Source: Halicephalobus mephisto
Taxonomy: Eukaryota; Nematoda; Chromadorea; Rhabditida; Panagrolaimidae
Direction of reading: 5' to 3'
Length of the DNA stretch: 64,000 bases
Assembly (NCBI GenBank): GCA_009193035.1
Contig: SWDT01000192.1
Location: forward strand, 176,296-240,295
The position numbers and the translations under genes are program-made. Shown one piece after another: positions 24,787 to 39,230 of the stretch (position 1 is its first letter; each line of letters opens with the position of its first letter). A model generated the notes under the pieces. The model did no database searches, was not told the DNA's origin, and saw only the letters and a program-made list of their open reading frames with translations.

Positions 24787-26175
24787 ATGGAGCCTCCGGT
24801 TATTTTTCATCAATTTAATCCTAATTTGACGCTTTCTCAATTACAACCTCTAAATGTGAATCTGAATTTCAAAGAAGATTCATTAAATCCGTCGACTACT
24901 GTGCCATCTGGATTCTGTTCGAGTCCTTCCGGAAGCGTCTCCCCGCCGTCCTCCGTCTCGTCCAAGTCCTCCGCCAGCTCCCCTGTCTCCAAAAACGGAC
25001 TTCCGGAGCTAAGCGACGAGGAACTGGCCCAGTTGTCCGTCAGACAGCTAAATCTGAAACTTCAAGTATGTATTTTTGTTTTTTTTTAAATTAAAATTCT
25101 ACAAAGTCCTCCAAAATCCAATATTCAAACTCCAGAATCACGTAGTAGCCTTCTAAAATCTTGGAAAATCTCCAAAATTATTTAAAATCAAAATCCATGA
25201 GAAAAATTTTTTATTTAATAAAATTGGAATTTTTGAAAAATTTGAGAATCTTCCAGAATCCAGTAGGAAATTCCGGAAGATTCTAGAATCTCATATCAAC
25301 CTTCTAAGCGATCCTAGAATCTCGTATAAATCTTCTGGGAGATTTTAGATTCTATGGAAGCTTTCTAGAGGATTCTGGAACCTCATATAAGCCTTCTGGA
25401 GGATTCTAGAATCTCATATAAGCCTTCTAGAGGATTCTGGAATCTAATATAAGCTTTCTGGAGGATTCTGGAATCTCATATAAGCCTTCTGGAGGATTCT
25501 AGAATCTTATAAAAACCTTCTAGGGAATTCTAAAACCTCAGAATCCTTCTAGAGGATTTCGGGATTTTCAGAATTCAGTGAAATTTCAAACTCAACATCT
25601 GGAATCAGGGTTCTGGAAGTTTCTAAAATTCGTTTCGGAACAATTTCGTCAGAAAATAATTTCTAAATTTATCAAATTTCGAATTTTTGAAGATTTCTAG
25701 AGTCTTCCAGAATCCATCAGAAGCTTTTTTGAATTAATTAAAATCAAAAATTTAGAAATTCTAAAAATAAATTCAAAGTTTTATAAATTTTAAATTGTTC
25801 GAAGATTTTGGAAATTTTTATATTTTTTAATAAAAATAATTTTTAATTTTTTAATTTTAAAATTTTTTTAATAAAAATAATTTTTAATTTTTAAATTACA
25901 TGATTTTTATTTTTTTTCTGCTTCAGGGTCATGATCGTCAGGTGGTTTCTGCTCTGAAACAAAAAAGGAGAACTTTGAAAAACCGAGGATACGCTCTCAA
26001 TTGTCGTGTCCGGAGGATCCAGAACCAGATCCAACTCGAAGCTGACAACGTGATGCTTCGAGAGCAAGTCAGATATCTCACAGATGCTCTTCATCAACTC
26101 CAATCCAGGCTTCACTACTACGAACCCGGGACTAGCTTCCAAATCCAGACTTCCGGAGTCGGCGGATACCCCTGA
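24787..26175 (+). CDS. Maf-family bZIP transcription factor
   Basis: Two exons (24787-25065 and 25927-26175) join in phase to 175 residues from the ATG at 24787. The N-terminal ~70 residues are Ser/Pro-rich. The Maf extended homology region follows (LSDEELAQLSVRQLNLKLQ), then the basic region LKQKRRTLKNRGYALNCRVRR with the Maf hallmark Tyr in NRGYAxxC, and a leucine zipper (IQLEADNVMLREQVRYLTDA). Maf proteins bind MARE DNA sites as dimers. The reading frame stays open upstream through the acceptor at 24718 (peptide SSKSRSPAGPVELSYPTLIL), so a longer N-terminus or a trans-spliced start at 24719 is possible. The stop falls inside a 25-bp GC-rich repeat. The zipper is short and lacks the long transactivation domain of vertebrate large Mafs. 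Confidence 0.85.
25300..25535. repeat. ~32-bp tandem repeat in the Maf intron
   Basis: About seven copies of a unit close to AGGATTCTGGAATCTCATAT followed by AAGCCTTCTGG. It contains the recurring word TCTAGAATCT that also litters other introns here. Confidence 0.8.
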
Positions 26176-26238
26176 CCCCCTCGGGACCGGGTACCCCTGA
26201 CCCCCTCGGGACCGGGCACCCCTGACCCCCTTCGAACA
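26164..26238. repeat. 25-bp GC-rich minisatellite spanning the Maf stop codon
   Basis: Three tandem copies of a 25-bp unit (TACCCCTGACCCCCTCGGGA followed by CCGGG) are present. The first supplies the last codons and TGA of the Maf gene; the third is diverged. Confidence 0.9.
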
Positions 26239-26239
26239 T

Positions 26240-27450
26240 GGACTTAAGCAAACCAAACTTGCCATCGAATATTATAAATCCAATTACGGGAAGTACCAAA
26301 TATTAATTTTAATTTTTCAAATTCCATTTTCATTGTTTTTCAATTTGGAACTAAATAAACTTTTTTTTTCACGTGAAAGCCCAGGGTGAACCTTGGAGTC
26401 CTCGCAAAAACCGACAATCAAAAAAACCCAGGTCTGCCTGGTACGACCTGATACGGAAACTAAGTGACAACCACTATCAATCCCTAAAGCTTATCAAAAA
26501 AGTTGAATACCCCACGATTCCTTCTGGAAGACAGGGAAAGGCAAAATTGTAATTTTCCATCAAGTGTTATATCCTGAACATAATTATTGATTTCTCACCA
26601 ATTCAAATTGAAGTCAAACTTCAAATTCAAACCAAATTTCGAACTAAACTGAAACTTTCAAGTCGAATTTTCAAATCGATTTCTAATTTTGAAATCAAAG
26701 TCGAACTTCAAACTAAATTGAAAATTCTAAAGTCGAATTTCTAAATCGATTCATAATATTAAAGTCAAAACCGAACTAAATTGAAACTTCTAAAGTCCAA
26801 TTTCTGAATAGATTCATAACATTAAAGTCAAAACCGAACTAAATTAAAAAATCGAAAGTCGAATTTTCAAATCGATTCATAACATTAAAATGGAATTCGA
26901 ACTTCGAACAAAATTGAAACTTTCAAGTCAAAGTCGAATTTTCAAATCGATTCCTAACTTTGAAATTGAAGTTGAATTTTGAACTAAATTGAAACTTCTA
27001 AAGTCCAATTTCTGAATAGATTTCCAACTTTCAATTCGAGATCGGACTTCAAATTGAACTTAAATTTTCAAGTCAAAGTCGAATTTTTGAATTAGTTTCT
27101 AACTTTTGGATTAAAATCCAACTTCGAATTGAACTTTCCAATCCATTTCGAATTCAGGCTGAACTTTAGAATCAAACTTGGAATTAATTAGAAATTGAAA
27201 AGGTGGATTTCGAATTAAAGTTAAACTTTAGAGTTAATTTCGAACTAATTCAAATCGAACTTAAATTGATTTGGAACTAATTCCGTTCGAAAACAGAGCA
27301 GCTTAAGTTTCAGAATCAAAACCGTCAATTTAGGATTAATTCAAATTTAAAAACTCAAAAATCTTCAAAATCTAAACTTTTAGTCTTGCGCTGACCTCGT
27401 AGTCTCTTCTTCGCTCTTGTTTTCATCCAATAAAAGCAAAATTTGCATGT
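26240..27450. repeat. Spacer with degenerate ~70-80-bp tandem units
   Basis: An AATAAA-type signal near 26352 is probably the Maf polyadenylation site. From about 26590 to 27280, units with CGAACTAAATTGAAACTTC, AAAGTCGAATTTCNAAATCG and ATTCATAACATTAAAGTC recur about eight times with drift. I see no exon. Confidence 0.6.
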
Positions 27451-27452
27451 TT

Positions 27453-27740
27453 TTATGACTTTATTGCTTCTCTATTTGATTTGGAATCTGACTCATCGTC
27501 CTTGTAGCCTAATCGAGGCCAGGCATCCTTCTCCATCAGACCTGCGTCCATCCGGCATTTGAAGTAGGCTTTGGCATCGGTTCTGCACTCCTCGTTCCGG
27601 CTTTTGTGTTCCTTGAGACAGATCATGTACTTTAGCATCTCCAGTTTGCAAGCGTGATCGTGATCCAGAGGAAACGAACCCTTCAAAGGTGCAGTCACGG
27701 AATTTACCCTTTGAGCAAAAGGTCCAGTCTGTCCTGACAT
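27453..27740 (-). CDS. COX19-like twin CX9C protein
   Basis: A single exon gives 95 residues. Two CX9C motifs are visible (CKLEMLKYMIC and CRTDAKAYFKC), the signature of the CHCH fold imported into the mitochondrial intermembrane space by the MIA40 pathway. The flanking GSFPLDHDHACK and the CRMDAGLMEKDAWPRLGY segment match COX19, a copper-linked assembly factor for cytochrome c oxidase. The ATG at 27740 is chosen because TTTCCAG (AG at 27747-27746) lies five bases upstream, a trans-splice-type acceptor; an upstream in-frame ATG at 27779 would be removed by that splice. It is the last of three minus-strand genes of mitochondrial type. Confidence 0.85.
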   Translation of the reverse strand: MSGQTGPFAQRVNSVTAPLKGSFPLDHDHACKLEMLKYMICLKEHKSRNEECRTDAKAYFKCRMDAGLMEKDAWPRLGYKDDESDSKSNREAIKS

Positions 27741-28120
27741 GATTTCTGGAAAGTCCGGTAAATAAGAGAAGTAATACACAAAATCAAAAACCTCGTATAT
27801 AAAACTAAAAGTTTATGTGTAAAAAATCATATATAAGAAACATCTATATATGAAAAGTACATATACAGAAGGAAAACCCATATATAAGAAACATCCATAT
27901 ATGAAGGAAATTTATATATGAAAAATATCTTTATATAACGAGAATTCATATATGGAAAATACCTCTATATAAAGAGAATTTATATATGAGGAATATCCAT
28001 ATATGAAGGAAATTTATATAAAATCTTAAAAAATCCATAAATGAAATATTAAATCGAAGCTTTCGATTGAGGTTCAAATGAAAATTGTAAAAACTACTTT
28101 ATTTCGCAAAACTAACAATC
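27741..28120. repeat. Spacer with TATATGAA-type repeats
   Basis: Words such as CATATATGAAGGAAATTTAT and CTATATAAAGAGAATT recur between about 27830 and 28020 with a loose 30-35-bp period. This is the 380-bp gap between the 72-residue gene and COX19 on the minus strand. I see nothing coding. Confidence 0.6.
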
Positions 28121-28339
28121 CTAAACTTCTTTTCCGGCTTTCTTCTGGATTTCGACGTAATGCTGGAAACTTTCGGCGGGAATCAAAGGCGAAGGTTTCA
28201 ATTTATTTCGTTCGTTCAAATAATAAGCGAATACGGAGGCTCCCATGGCTGCAATGACCATGGAAATAACTTTGATTTCGTCGAAATTCACCTTGGTACT
28301 TCTCCAATTCCTCAAAAAAGTGATCAACTTTAAAACCAT
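28121..28339 (-). CDS. Small single-pass membrane protein (72 residues), function unknown
   Basis: A single exon gives 72 residues: a basic N-terminus (LITFLRNWRSTKVN), one hydrophobic segment (VISMVIAAMGASVFAYYL) and a hydrophilic tail ending QHYVEIQKKAGKEV. I do not recognise the family. Size, single helix and position between a CEBPZOS-like gene and COX19 suggest a mitochondrial inner-membrane protein, but that is inference. Its ATG lies only six bases after the stop codon of the upstream gene, and the gap reads TTCAGG, so a TTGATTCAG trans-splice acceptor overlaps the upstream stop. That arrangement is the one described for SL1-type operons in Caenorhabditis. Confidence 0.7.
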   Translation of the reverse strand: MVLKLITFLRNWRSTKVNFDEIKVISMVIAAMGASVFAYYLNERNKLKPSPLIPAESFQHYVEIQKKAGKEV

Positions 28340-28350
28340 CCTGAATCAAG
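28340..28350 (-). promoter_or_regulatory. Zero-gap intercistronic trans-splice acceptor
   Basis: On the minus strand the upstream stop TGA is followed directly by TTCAG, G and ATG. Together TTGATTCAG makes a worm-type 3' splice site that can release the downstream cistron with only one untranslated base. No normal spacer is present. Confidence 0.55.
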
Positions 28351-28768
28351 CGACGGGTCTGGTTTGGTCGTCTTCAGAAACAACTTCCTCCAGCCAGTGA
28401 TGCAAGTCCGAATTCTTGAGTCTTGTTCCGATTTGTTGTCCGTGAGAAATAACGTCCTCCGTCCAGTAATAAGTGTTAGCAACAGCAGGGAAGTTGAGGT
28501 AGAGTTTCCTGCGGGTTTCCCTCGATCTCCTCAAAACCCTGAACCCGAAATACCCTCCTACAATCCCAGCGACTTCTACGGCAACAAAGCCCACGAGTGC
28601 CTTCTTCAATAACGGCGAAGCCAGGATGTAAGTTGGGGGTAAATTGATATATGAAACAAGAATCTGAAAAAAGTTACAAAGTCGAAAAAATTTCGAACAA
28701 AACGCAAAAAATATTTCGCGACGAGAGCCCCAAAGTGACGAAATCTTCGAAAATTTCGCAATTAACAA
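28346..28768 (-). CDS. CEBPZOS-like small mitochondrial membrane protein (5' end uncertain)
   Basis: The frame 28768-28346 gives up to 140 residues. The segment LLKKALVGFVAVEVAGIVGGYFGFRVL followed by R.LYLNFPAVANTYYWTEDV aligns by eye with the vertebrate protein CEBPZOS (a helix with VAELVGVFGAYF, then a YPFILEVYYKS-like segment), an ~80-residue mitochondrial single-pass protein. The certain coding part is about 28668-28346, which begins after a TTTTTTCAG acceptor and contains no ATG before the conserved core. The start must therefore come from the ATG at 28768 read straight through, giving an Arg- and Phe-rich leader that could serve as a targeting peptide, or from a spliced upstream exon. 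It would be the first gene of a minus-strand mitochondrial operon. Confidence 0.55.
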   Translation of the reverse strand: MLIAKFSKISSLWGSRREIFFAFCSKFFRLCNFFQILVSYINLPPTYILASPLLKKALVGFVAVEVAGIVGGYFGFRVLRRSRETRRKLYLNFPAVANTYYWTEDVISHGQQIGTRLKNSDLHHWLEEVVSEDDQTRPVA

Positions 28769-28799
28769 TGTAAAATTCTTTTTTAACGAAAATATTTAA

Positions 28800-29980
28800 T
28801 AAAATCCACAAAAATAAAATAATAAAAAAGTAGGGATTTTTTATTTATAAAAATGTTTAAAAATTAAAATTAAAATTTTTTCTAATCCAGTCAAAAATGG
28901 ACGAAATTTGTTTTTTTATTTAATTCAGGGGACTTTATTGTTTTATTTATGATTGGAATTTTGTAAAATTAAATAATTTTAAAAATTAAAAAAATATTTT
29001 TTTTAAAAACGAATTTTCGGAACAGAACGCCAAAGGTTGGAAAATTTCAAACATGAAGTTTTCCAAATTTCGAAATTCCCACTTAAAACCACTTAATTTC
29101 AAATTTTCCGATATATGTCGAAATATTAAAGTCTATTAAATTTAATAAAAAAATAATTACGCAAATCCATCATTTATAAAATTAAATTAATTTCAAAATT
29201 ATATTTACTCGAAATACCTTAGGAATAAAGTATGTAAATTCTTGAAGTCTACTTCTGGACGACGATTGAAGAAATTGATCAGTCAGAATTTACTACTTTC
29301 CACGAATATAAAAATCAGAAAGATTTCGAAATTCTGAACTTGTTCGAACCGGCAGGTCTCGCGCGGAAAAGTGCTTTCAAAAAACACTTTTTTCACCGCG
29401 TTTTCGGAACATTGCTTTATATATTTCTACTTTTTAGAATGTTTTCATATTTTTATAAATATAAAGATTACTTGGATTTCGAAATTGTGAACTTGTTCGA
29501 ACCGGCAAGTCTCGCGCGGAAAAGTGCTTTCAAAAAACACTTTTTTCATCGCGTTTTCGGAACATTGCTTTGCATATTTCTATTTCTATTTATTTTTATA
29601 TATATTTATAAATATAAAGATTACTTGGATTTCGAAATTCTGAACCTGTTCTAAGAAACAGATTTAGTGCGAAAAGAAAAGTTTTAAAAAATATTTGTTA
29701 GCTATGTTTTAAAACTTTGTCAATTTTTTATGTTTTTGTGTTTTTCAATTTTCGTATATCTATTTCCACAAATATTGAAATTACCTGAATTTCACCATTT
29801 TGAACTTATTTAAGAAATAGTTTCTCAACAGAAAAAAGTTTTAAGTACTTTTCCGCCGCGATTTTGAAACTTGTCTTTATTTTTCCATATATCCTCGTTT
29901 CTTGGTCCCCTCCATATGTCTTTCGTAAATTATCCTTCTTCGGTCGATTTCCCGTGGTTTTAATATATGAAATCCAATTT
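28800..29980. repeat. Divergent spacer before CDC5 with a ~170-bp tandem duplication
   Basis: 28800-29300 is AT-rich without clear structure. From about 29325 to 29655 a ~167-bp unit is duplicated almost exactly; it starts GAACTTGTTCGAACCGGCA and contains AAAAGTGCTTTCAAAAAACA and CTTTTTTCACCGCGTTTTCG. A third, eroded copy extends to about 29880. Within each unit AAAAGTG...CACTTTT can form a hairpin. Promoters for CDC5 (+) and the CEBPZOS-like gene (-) must lie here. Confidence 0.75.
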
Positions 29981-29995
29981 TCAGCGTCTGTCAAG

Positions 29996-34559
<4,564 letters not shown>

Positions 34560-34925
34560 CCAAGGTTTCATTTTTATTTGTTGATCTGTTGGGTTTAATG
34601 TCACCTTTTTGTGAGATGCCCATTATTTTATTTGTTCTACCGTATTATAAAGGTGAGATTTGATCAACGAAATCTCATATTCTTTTTTGTTTGAACGATT
34701 GTCTGAGTTTTGAAAATTTTAGTTTTTGAAGGGAAAGGGATTTTTAGGATTTTTTGGCAGAGAAAGGGTACTCGAAAAAGGCCTCGGAAAGACAAAGGAG
34801 AAACGGTCAAGTGCGGATAAATCCGAAAGCTGGCATCTCTCCGATGAAACGACTCAACATGTGCCGAATGAAAAAGAATCAGTTGGATTTTGGTCTTTTA
34901 TGGAGAATTATCCTGGATAGTGATT
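34560..34925 (+). other. CDC5 3' flank with an unassigned open stretch
   Basis: After the CDC5 stop there is a short 3' untranslated region. From about 34726 to 34920 the sequence is of normal complexity and open in more than one plus-strand frame (one reads MKGKGFLGFFGRERVLEKG). No matching splice partners or family signature are visible, so I do not call a gene; it could be a terminal exon, a non-coding RNA or chance. Confidence 0.25.
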
Positions 34926-35645
34926 GAAGAAGGTTACGGTTTTTTGAAATTTAATCTAACAAAAAAAATATAATTATTATTTTTATTACGGTAGAAAGGA
35001 TGTTTAAAATGGATAGTGATTGGTTTTTGTTAGAGTGGTTTTCAGTCACTGTTTGAAATTATGATTGAACTCTATTATGCAGATTTGAATAGTGACGAAA
35101 ATTAACAATTTATTTTTGAAAACAGTCACTATCCAAGTTTGCTTGAATGGAAAATCTCTGAAAATAAACTTGGATAGTGTCTGATTTTGGAAGTGAATCA
35201 TCAATTCTAGTCACTATCCAAGATTGCATTTGAATCTATTATGCAAATTTAGATAGTGACTAGAATTAACAATTAATTATCGAAAAATAAACACTATCTA
35301 ATTTTACTTCAGTGGAAAAACTAAAAAAAGTGATTTTGGATAGTGACTGGATTGATTCGTAATGCTTGAAAAATAGACACTATCCAAGTTTACTTCAAAG
35401 AGAAAATTAAAATCAATTTTGGATAGTGACTGGGTTGATTCGTAATGCTTGAGAAATAGACACTATCCAAGTTTACTTCAAAGAGAAAAATTAAAATCAA
35501 TTTTGGATAGTGACTGGGTTGATTCGTAATGCTTGAGAAATAGACACTATCCAAGTTTACTTCAAAGGAAAAATTAAAATCAATTTTGGATAGTGACTGG
35601 GTTGATTCGTAATGCTTGAGAAATAGACATTATTTTAAATAACCA
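34910..35645. repeat. TTGGATAGTGACT-family array A5 between CDC5 and the POU gene
   Basis: The first half holds irregular facing pairs. From about 35330 to 35640 the array becomes an exact tandem of an ~84-bp unit repeated about four times: TTTTGGATAGTGACTGGGTT, GATTCGTAATGCTTGAGAAA, TAGACACTATCCAAGTTTAC, TTCAAAGAGAAAATTAAAAT. The 84-bp period equals that of array A1, although spacer sequences differ. Confidence 0.9.
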
Positions 35646-35902
35646 CAAATGACAGTCAAATCAATTTTGCCAATCAAATTGAATGTGCCAAGGACCGTCA
35701 TTCCATCAGACCGAAATGCAGCTGCAAGATCCATGAAATTGAAAAATTTATTTTCTCAAAACGAATAAAACTCTGATTTTTCAAACATTAATTTTTTTGG
35801 GATAATTAATGACTGAGCTGTCGACAAAAAAAATAAAAAAATAAAAATGAAAGAACAAATTTGGAATGTTTTTTTTTAAATTTAAAAATTTTAAAAAACC
35901 CA

Positions 35903-37159
35903 TTAATATCCGAAATTTTCCTGTCCCATTTGGTGATTTTGCTGAAGTTGAATTTGATCTTGAGGATAGCCTGCGGCAAGAGCAGCAGCAGCAGCGTTAT
36001 TTTGGGCCAGCATTTCGTGATACTGTGGAGTCATTCTTTTTTCTTTTTGTCTTCGATTACAGAACCAAACTCTAACAACTTCTTTTTCTAATTGTAAACT
36101 TTCAGCAACAGCAGAAATTTCTTGAGCAGAAGGTTTTGGATTTTTTTGAAAATGATGTTCAAGATTTGTTTTAACATTGACTTCAATTGATGTCCGTTTT
36201 TTTCTTTTTCTACCGGCCCCAGCCCCGGCGATTTTGTCGAACATGCCCCCGAGGCCCGTGGACGAAGGCATCGAGGTAGAATCCGCTTCTTCCAGCCACT
36301 TGAAAAGCAAAGGTTTCAATTTGCACATGTTTTTGAAACTTAGTTGGAGAGCTTCGAATCTGCAGATTGTGGTCTGAGAAAACACGTTACCGTAAAGGTT
36401 CCCGAGGGCTAATCCGACATCCGCTTGAGTAAATCCGAGTTTGATTCGTCTTTGCTTAAAAGTCTTCGCGAAGGCTTCCAAGTCTTCGCTTCTGATGTCA
36501 CTTTCGTCCTGGGACATGGGTTGGGTCTCAGGAGGAGAACTGTAGAAATTCGTTCCAGGATGCCATGTTCGTTCGGATCTTTCTTCTTTTACTGGGTTTT
36601 CTACGAACGTTCCCGGAGGCCATCTCCGCTCGTTGGGACTGTTGGTCCCGAACAGATTACCTTGAACAGCCGCTTCTGCCACGACAGCAGCAAGATTACT
36701 GTTTTCGTTTTGAGATCCTTGAATAGGATTTTGAAATTGATGATTTGAAAAATTATTTTGATTATTTTGCATCAAATTTGCCTCAGGCATTCCAGACAGT
36801 TGATGATATCCTTGAAATGCCGATCCTGCGGTTCCTGGATAACACCATTCATTAGGTAATAAAAACGGAAATTGAGTTTGTGTTTGATAATTAGCCCCTG
36901 GCATCCAGCAATTGATCATTGCTTCTGTCGATGGATCATGTACAGTACCCGGATAAGGAAAAATCGCTGCTGCTGCGGCGGCTGCAGCAGCCATATTAGC
37001 TGCATCATGTTGTCCAGAATTCGGACTTATTTTAATGTAATTAGAAGTATCAGGGATACTGTGGTTTTCGACGGGCAAAGGATTCAGATTCAGACCATTG
37101 GTGATGTTCTGCGAAATGGGGTTCGTGGTGAGACTCCCAGGATCGGATTGTTGAGTCAT
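35903..37159 (-). CDS. Class III POU-homeodomain transcription factor (Brn/CEH-6 type)
   Basis: One uninterrupted exon encodes 418 residues. The N-terminal half is rich in Asn, Gln and Pro, with a run of nine Ala near residue 60. The POU-specific domain (about 225-300) has [20 protein letters not shown] and [18 protein letters not shown]. The POU homeodomain (about 316-375) starts [14 protein letters not shown] and ends with recognition helix [17 protein letters not shown]. The linker and KRMTP ending are diagnostic of class III. Members bind octamer DNA and specify neural, excretory and epidermal cells in nematodes. A TTTGTAG acceptor (AG at 37169-37168) lies eight bases upstream of the ATG. 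A GC-rich open block at 37390-37523 could be a 5' exon: its GCCG|GTCCAG donor would join in phase, but that donor is weak. Confidence 0.93.
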   Translation of the reverse strand: MTQQSDPGSLTTNPISQNITNGLNLNPLPVENHSIPDTSNYIKISPNSGQHDAANMAAAAAAAAAIFPYPGTVHDPSTEAMINCWMPGANYQTQTQFPFLLPNEWCYPGTAGSAFQGYHQLSGMPEANLMQNNQNNFSNHQFQNPIQGSQNENSNLAAVVAEAAVQGNLFGTNSPNERRWPPGTFVENPVKEERSERTWHPGTNFYSSPPETQPMSQDESDIRSEDLEAFAKTFKQRRIKLGFTQADVGLALGNLYGNVFSQTTICRFEALQLSFKNMCKLKPLLFKWLEEADSTSMPSSTGLGGMFDKIAGAGAGRKRKKRTSIEVNVKTNLEHHFQKNPKPSAQEISAVAESLQLEKEVVRVWFCNRRQKEKRMTPQYHEMLAQNNAAAAALAAGYPQDQIQLQQNHQMGQENFGY

Positions 37160-37384
37160 CCTGGGTCCTACAAAGATAAAAATTTATTAATTCGTCAGAT
37201 CAAGAAATTTCATTTTTATGCAAAATTATGCAAAACCCGAAAAAACAAAAATTTTTGAGTTTTTTTTAAACAAAAAATTCCAACACGAATTATACAGTAT
37301 AGTAAATAATGAATAAATAAAAGTATTTAAATTTTTGATATTTTACAAAAAACGGTGTCAAGAGAATAGGAAAAATAAAAAGGA

Positions 37385-37530
37385 AGAACAGGAAGAGTCG
37401 CGGCGGTGGGCGGGGCCCTGGAGGGGGAGTCGGAGGAGGTCCCATTGGCTGGAATCCTCTTCCTGGACCGGCTTTCTGGAAAGAGAAATGGCTTTGAGCT
37501 ACCGGATCCAACATTGGGTCCATAAATGAC
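37385..37530 (-). other. GC-rich open block upstream of the POU gene, possible 5' exon
   Basis: Read on the minus strand from an ATG at 37523 it encodes MDPMLDPVAQSHFSFQKAGP and then a Pro-rich stretch. A splice after GCCG to the acceptor at 37168 keeps frame with the POU protein. The donor is poor and no acceptor or trans-splice site precedes the ATG, so this may instead be 5' untranslated or promoter sequence. Confidence 0.3.
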
Positions 37531-37554
37531 GAGAAATCAATTTATAGGTTAAAG

Positions 37555-37965
37555 GTTAAACTTTTTCTAAAAATTTCGATTTTCGCTGTGAGAGTAAAAT
37601 TTTTTATTTTTTTTCGTTGTGAGATTTTAAAAAAGTTAAACCACATTAAAATTTAATAAAATTGTAAAAAATAAATTTATAAAAAAAATTAAAAACTTCG
37701 ATTTTCGCTGCGAGAGTAAAATTTTCCATTTTTTTCGTTGTAAGATTTTTCAAAAGTTAAATCACATTAAAATTTAATAAAACTGTAAAAAATAAATTTA
37801 TAAAAAAAAATCAAAAATTTCGATTTTCGCTGTGAGAGTGAAATTTTTTATTTTTTTTCGTTGTGAGATTTTAAAAAAGTTAAACCACATTAAACTTTAA
37901 TAAAACTGTAAAAAGTAAATTCATAAAAAAATTTCAATTTTCGTTGTGAAACCTTTTCAATATTA
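37555..37965. repeat. ~123-bp tandem repeat, three copies
   Basis: Each unit runs TTCGATTTTCGCTGTGAGAG, TAAAATTTTTTATTTTTTTT, CGTTGTGAGATTTTAAAAAA, GTTAAACCACATTAAAATTT and a short AT tail. The three copies are highly similar. Confidence 0.88.
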
Positions 37966-38034
37966 CATTCTACTAAAATAAAATAAATAAATAATTCATA
38001 AAGTAATCACAATCATAAATTGGAATAAAAGCAA

Positions 38035-38365
38035 TTTTCGTTCCGAGATTCATTTCAAATATTTTTCGTTTTGAAACTCATTTCAAAAATTTTTCGTTTT
38101 AGGACTCATTTCAAATATTTTCGTTTTGGGACTCATTTCAAATATTTTTCGTTTTAGGATTCATTTTAAATATTTTCGTTCTAGGACTCATTTTAAATAT
38201 TTTTCTTTCTAAAACTCATTTTAAATATTTTTCTTTCTAAAACCCATTTCAAAAATTTTTCGTTTTGAGACTCATTTCAAATATTTTTCGTTTCAGGACT
38301 CATTTTAAATATTTTTCTTTCTAAAACCCATTTCAAATATTTTTCGTTTTGGGACTCCGTTAAAT
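38035..38365. repeat. ~29-bp minisatellite, about 11 copies
   Basis: The unit is close to GGACTCATTTCAAATATTTT followed by TCGTTTTA. Copies alternate between CGTTTTGGG and CTTTCTAAA versions. Confidence 0.88.
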
Positions 38366-38599
38366 TTAATTTTCACATTTTGTTACTAAATGTAAAATTA
38401 ATTTAATTATTCTAAGACAATAATTAATTCTGCATCATATTATTTACCGTAACCATTTTCTAAAAATATTTTATTTTTCGTCACCAAATTTAGGAAATTG
38501 ATGACAAATAAAAAATAAATTTTTTGAAAACTCATCTTGTTTCGTTTTCCTTGGATTATTTGCATAATTGTGAGGACCTCCGTTCATTGTCTTAAAAAA

Positions 38600-39230
38600 C
38601 GAAAACAACACGAAAAAATCCCTCCGGGACAAATTCGAAAGTTAAATCGACTGAAATTATTTTTAAAAAAGTTTAAAAATCAGAAACTGTATTCCAGAAG
38701 ACCCACTAATGATATTTAAAATTTCTAAATTACTTAAATACGAAAATTAATTTTTTTAAAAATCATAATTATCAGCACTGGTTTTTCAAAAATGTTTATG
38801 GAGTAAATTTAACATTAAAATTTTTAGGATTTTCGATCGAGTTGTGATTTAATAAATGTAGAACTAGGTCTACAGTAAAATAAAAGTTATTTAATGTCGA
38901 GGCGGAACAGAACGGGAAGTCCTATCGCGAAAGTTTCTAATAGGATAGTAAAAGTTTCTGTCATTTTGAAATCAGTTTTTATAAAATTTTTATGTATAAA
39001 ATATCATTGGATAAAAAAGTTTATTAAGAACTTGTACTTACTGTACCGCTAGAGGAAGTCCATATTGCATCAAATATATACAGTAAATTGAAGTACAATC
39101 TTTTTTAAAAACCCCCTAGGACCAACTCAAGGATTAAATCGACTGAAATTATTTTTAAAAACGTTTAAAAATCAGAAACTATATTCCGGAAGATCCACTA
39201 ATGATCTTTGGGATTTATAAAATCTCATAT
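38600..39230. repeat. Duplicated ~105-bp segment, copies ~500 bp apart
   Basis: TTAAATCGACTGAAATTATT, TTTAAAAA(A/C)GTTTAAAAAT, CAGAAACTNTATTCC(A/G)GAAG and the words ACCACTAATGAT occur at about 38641-38715 and again at about 39136-39205, both in the same orientation. Confidence 0.75.

Noticed and set aside
29340..29530. tRNA B-box-like GTTCGAACC words
   Set aside because: The sequence does not fit the GGTTCGANTCC consensus in a tRNA context, and no A box, anticodon stem or acceptor stem can be drawn around it.
29340..29654. 104-residue open frame over the 167-bp duplication
   Set aside because: The frame follows the tandem duplication and codes for a low-complexity Phe/Tyr-rich peptide; there are no splice sites or homology.
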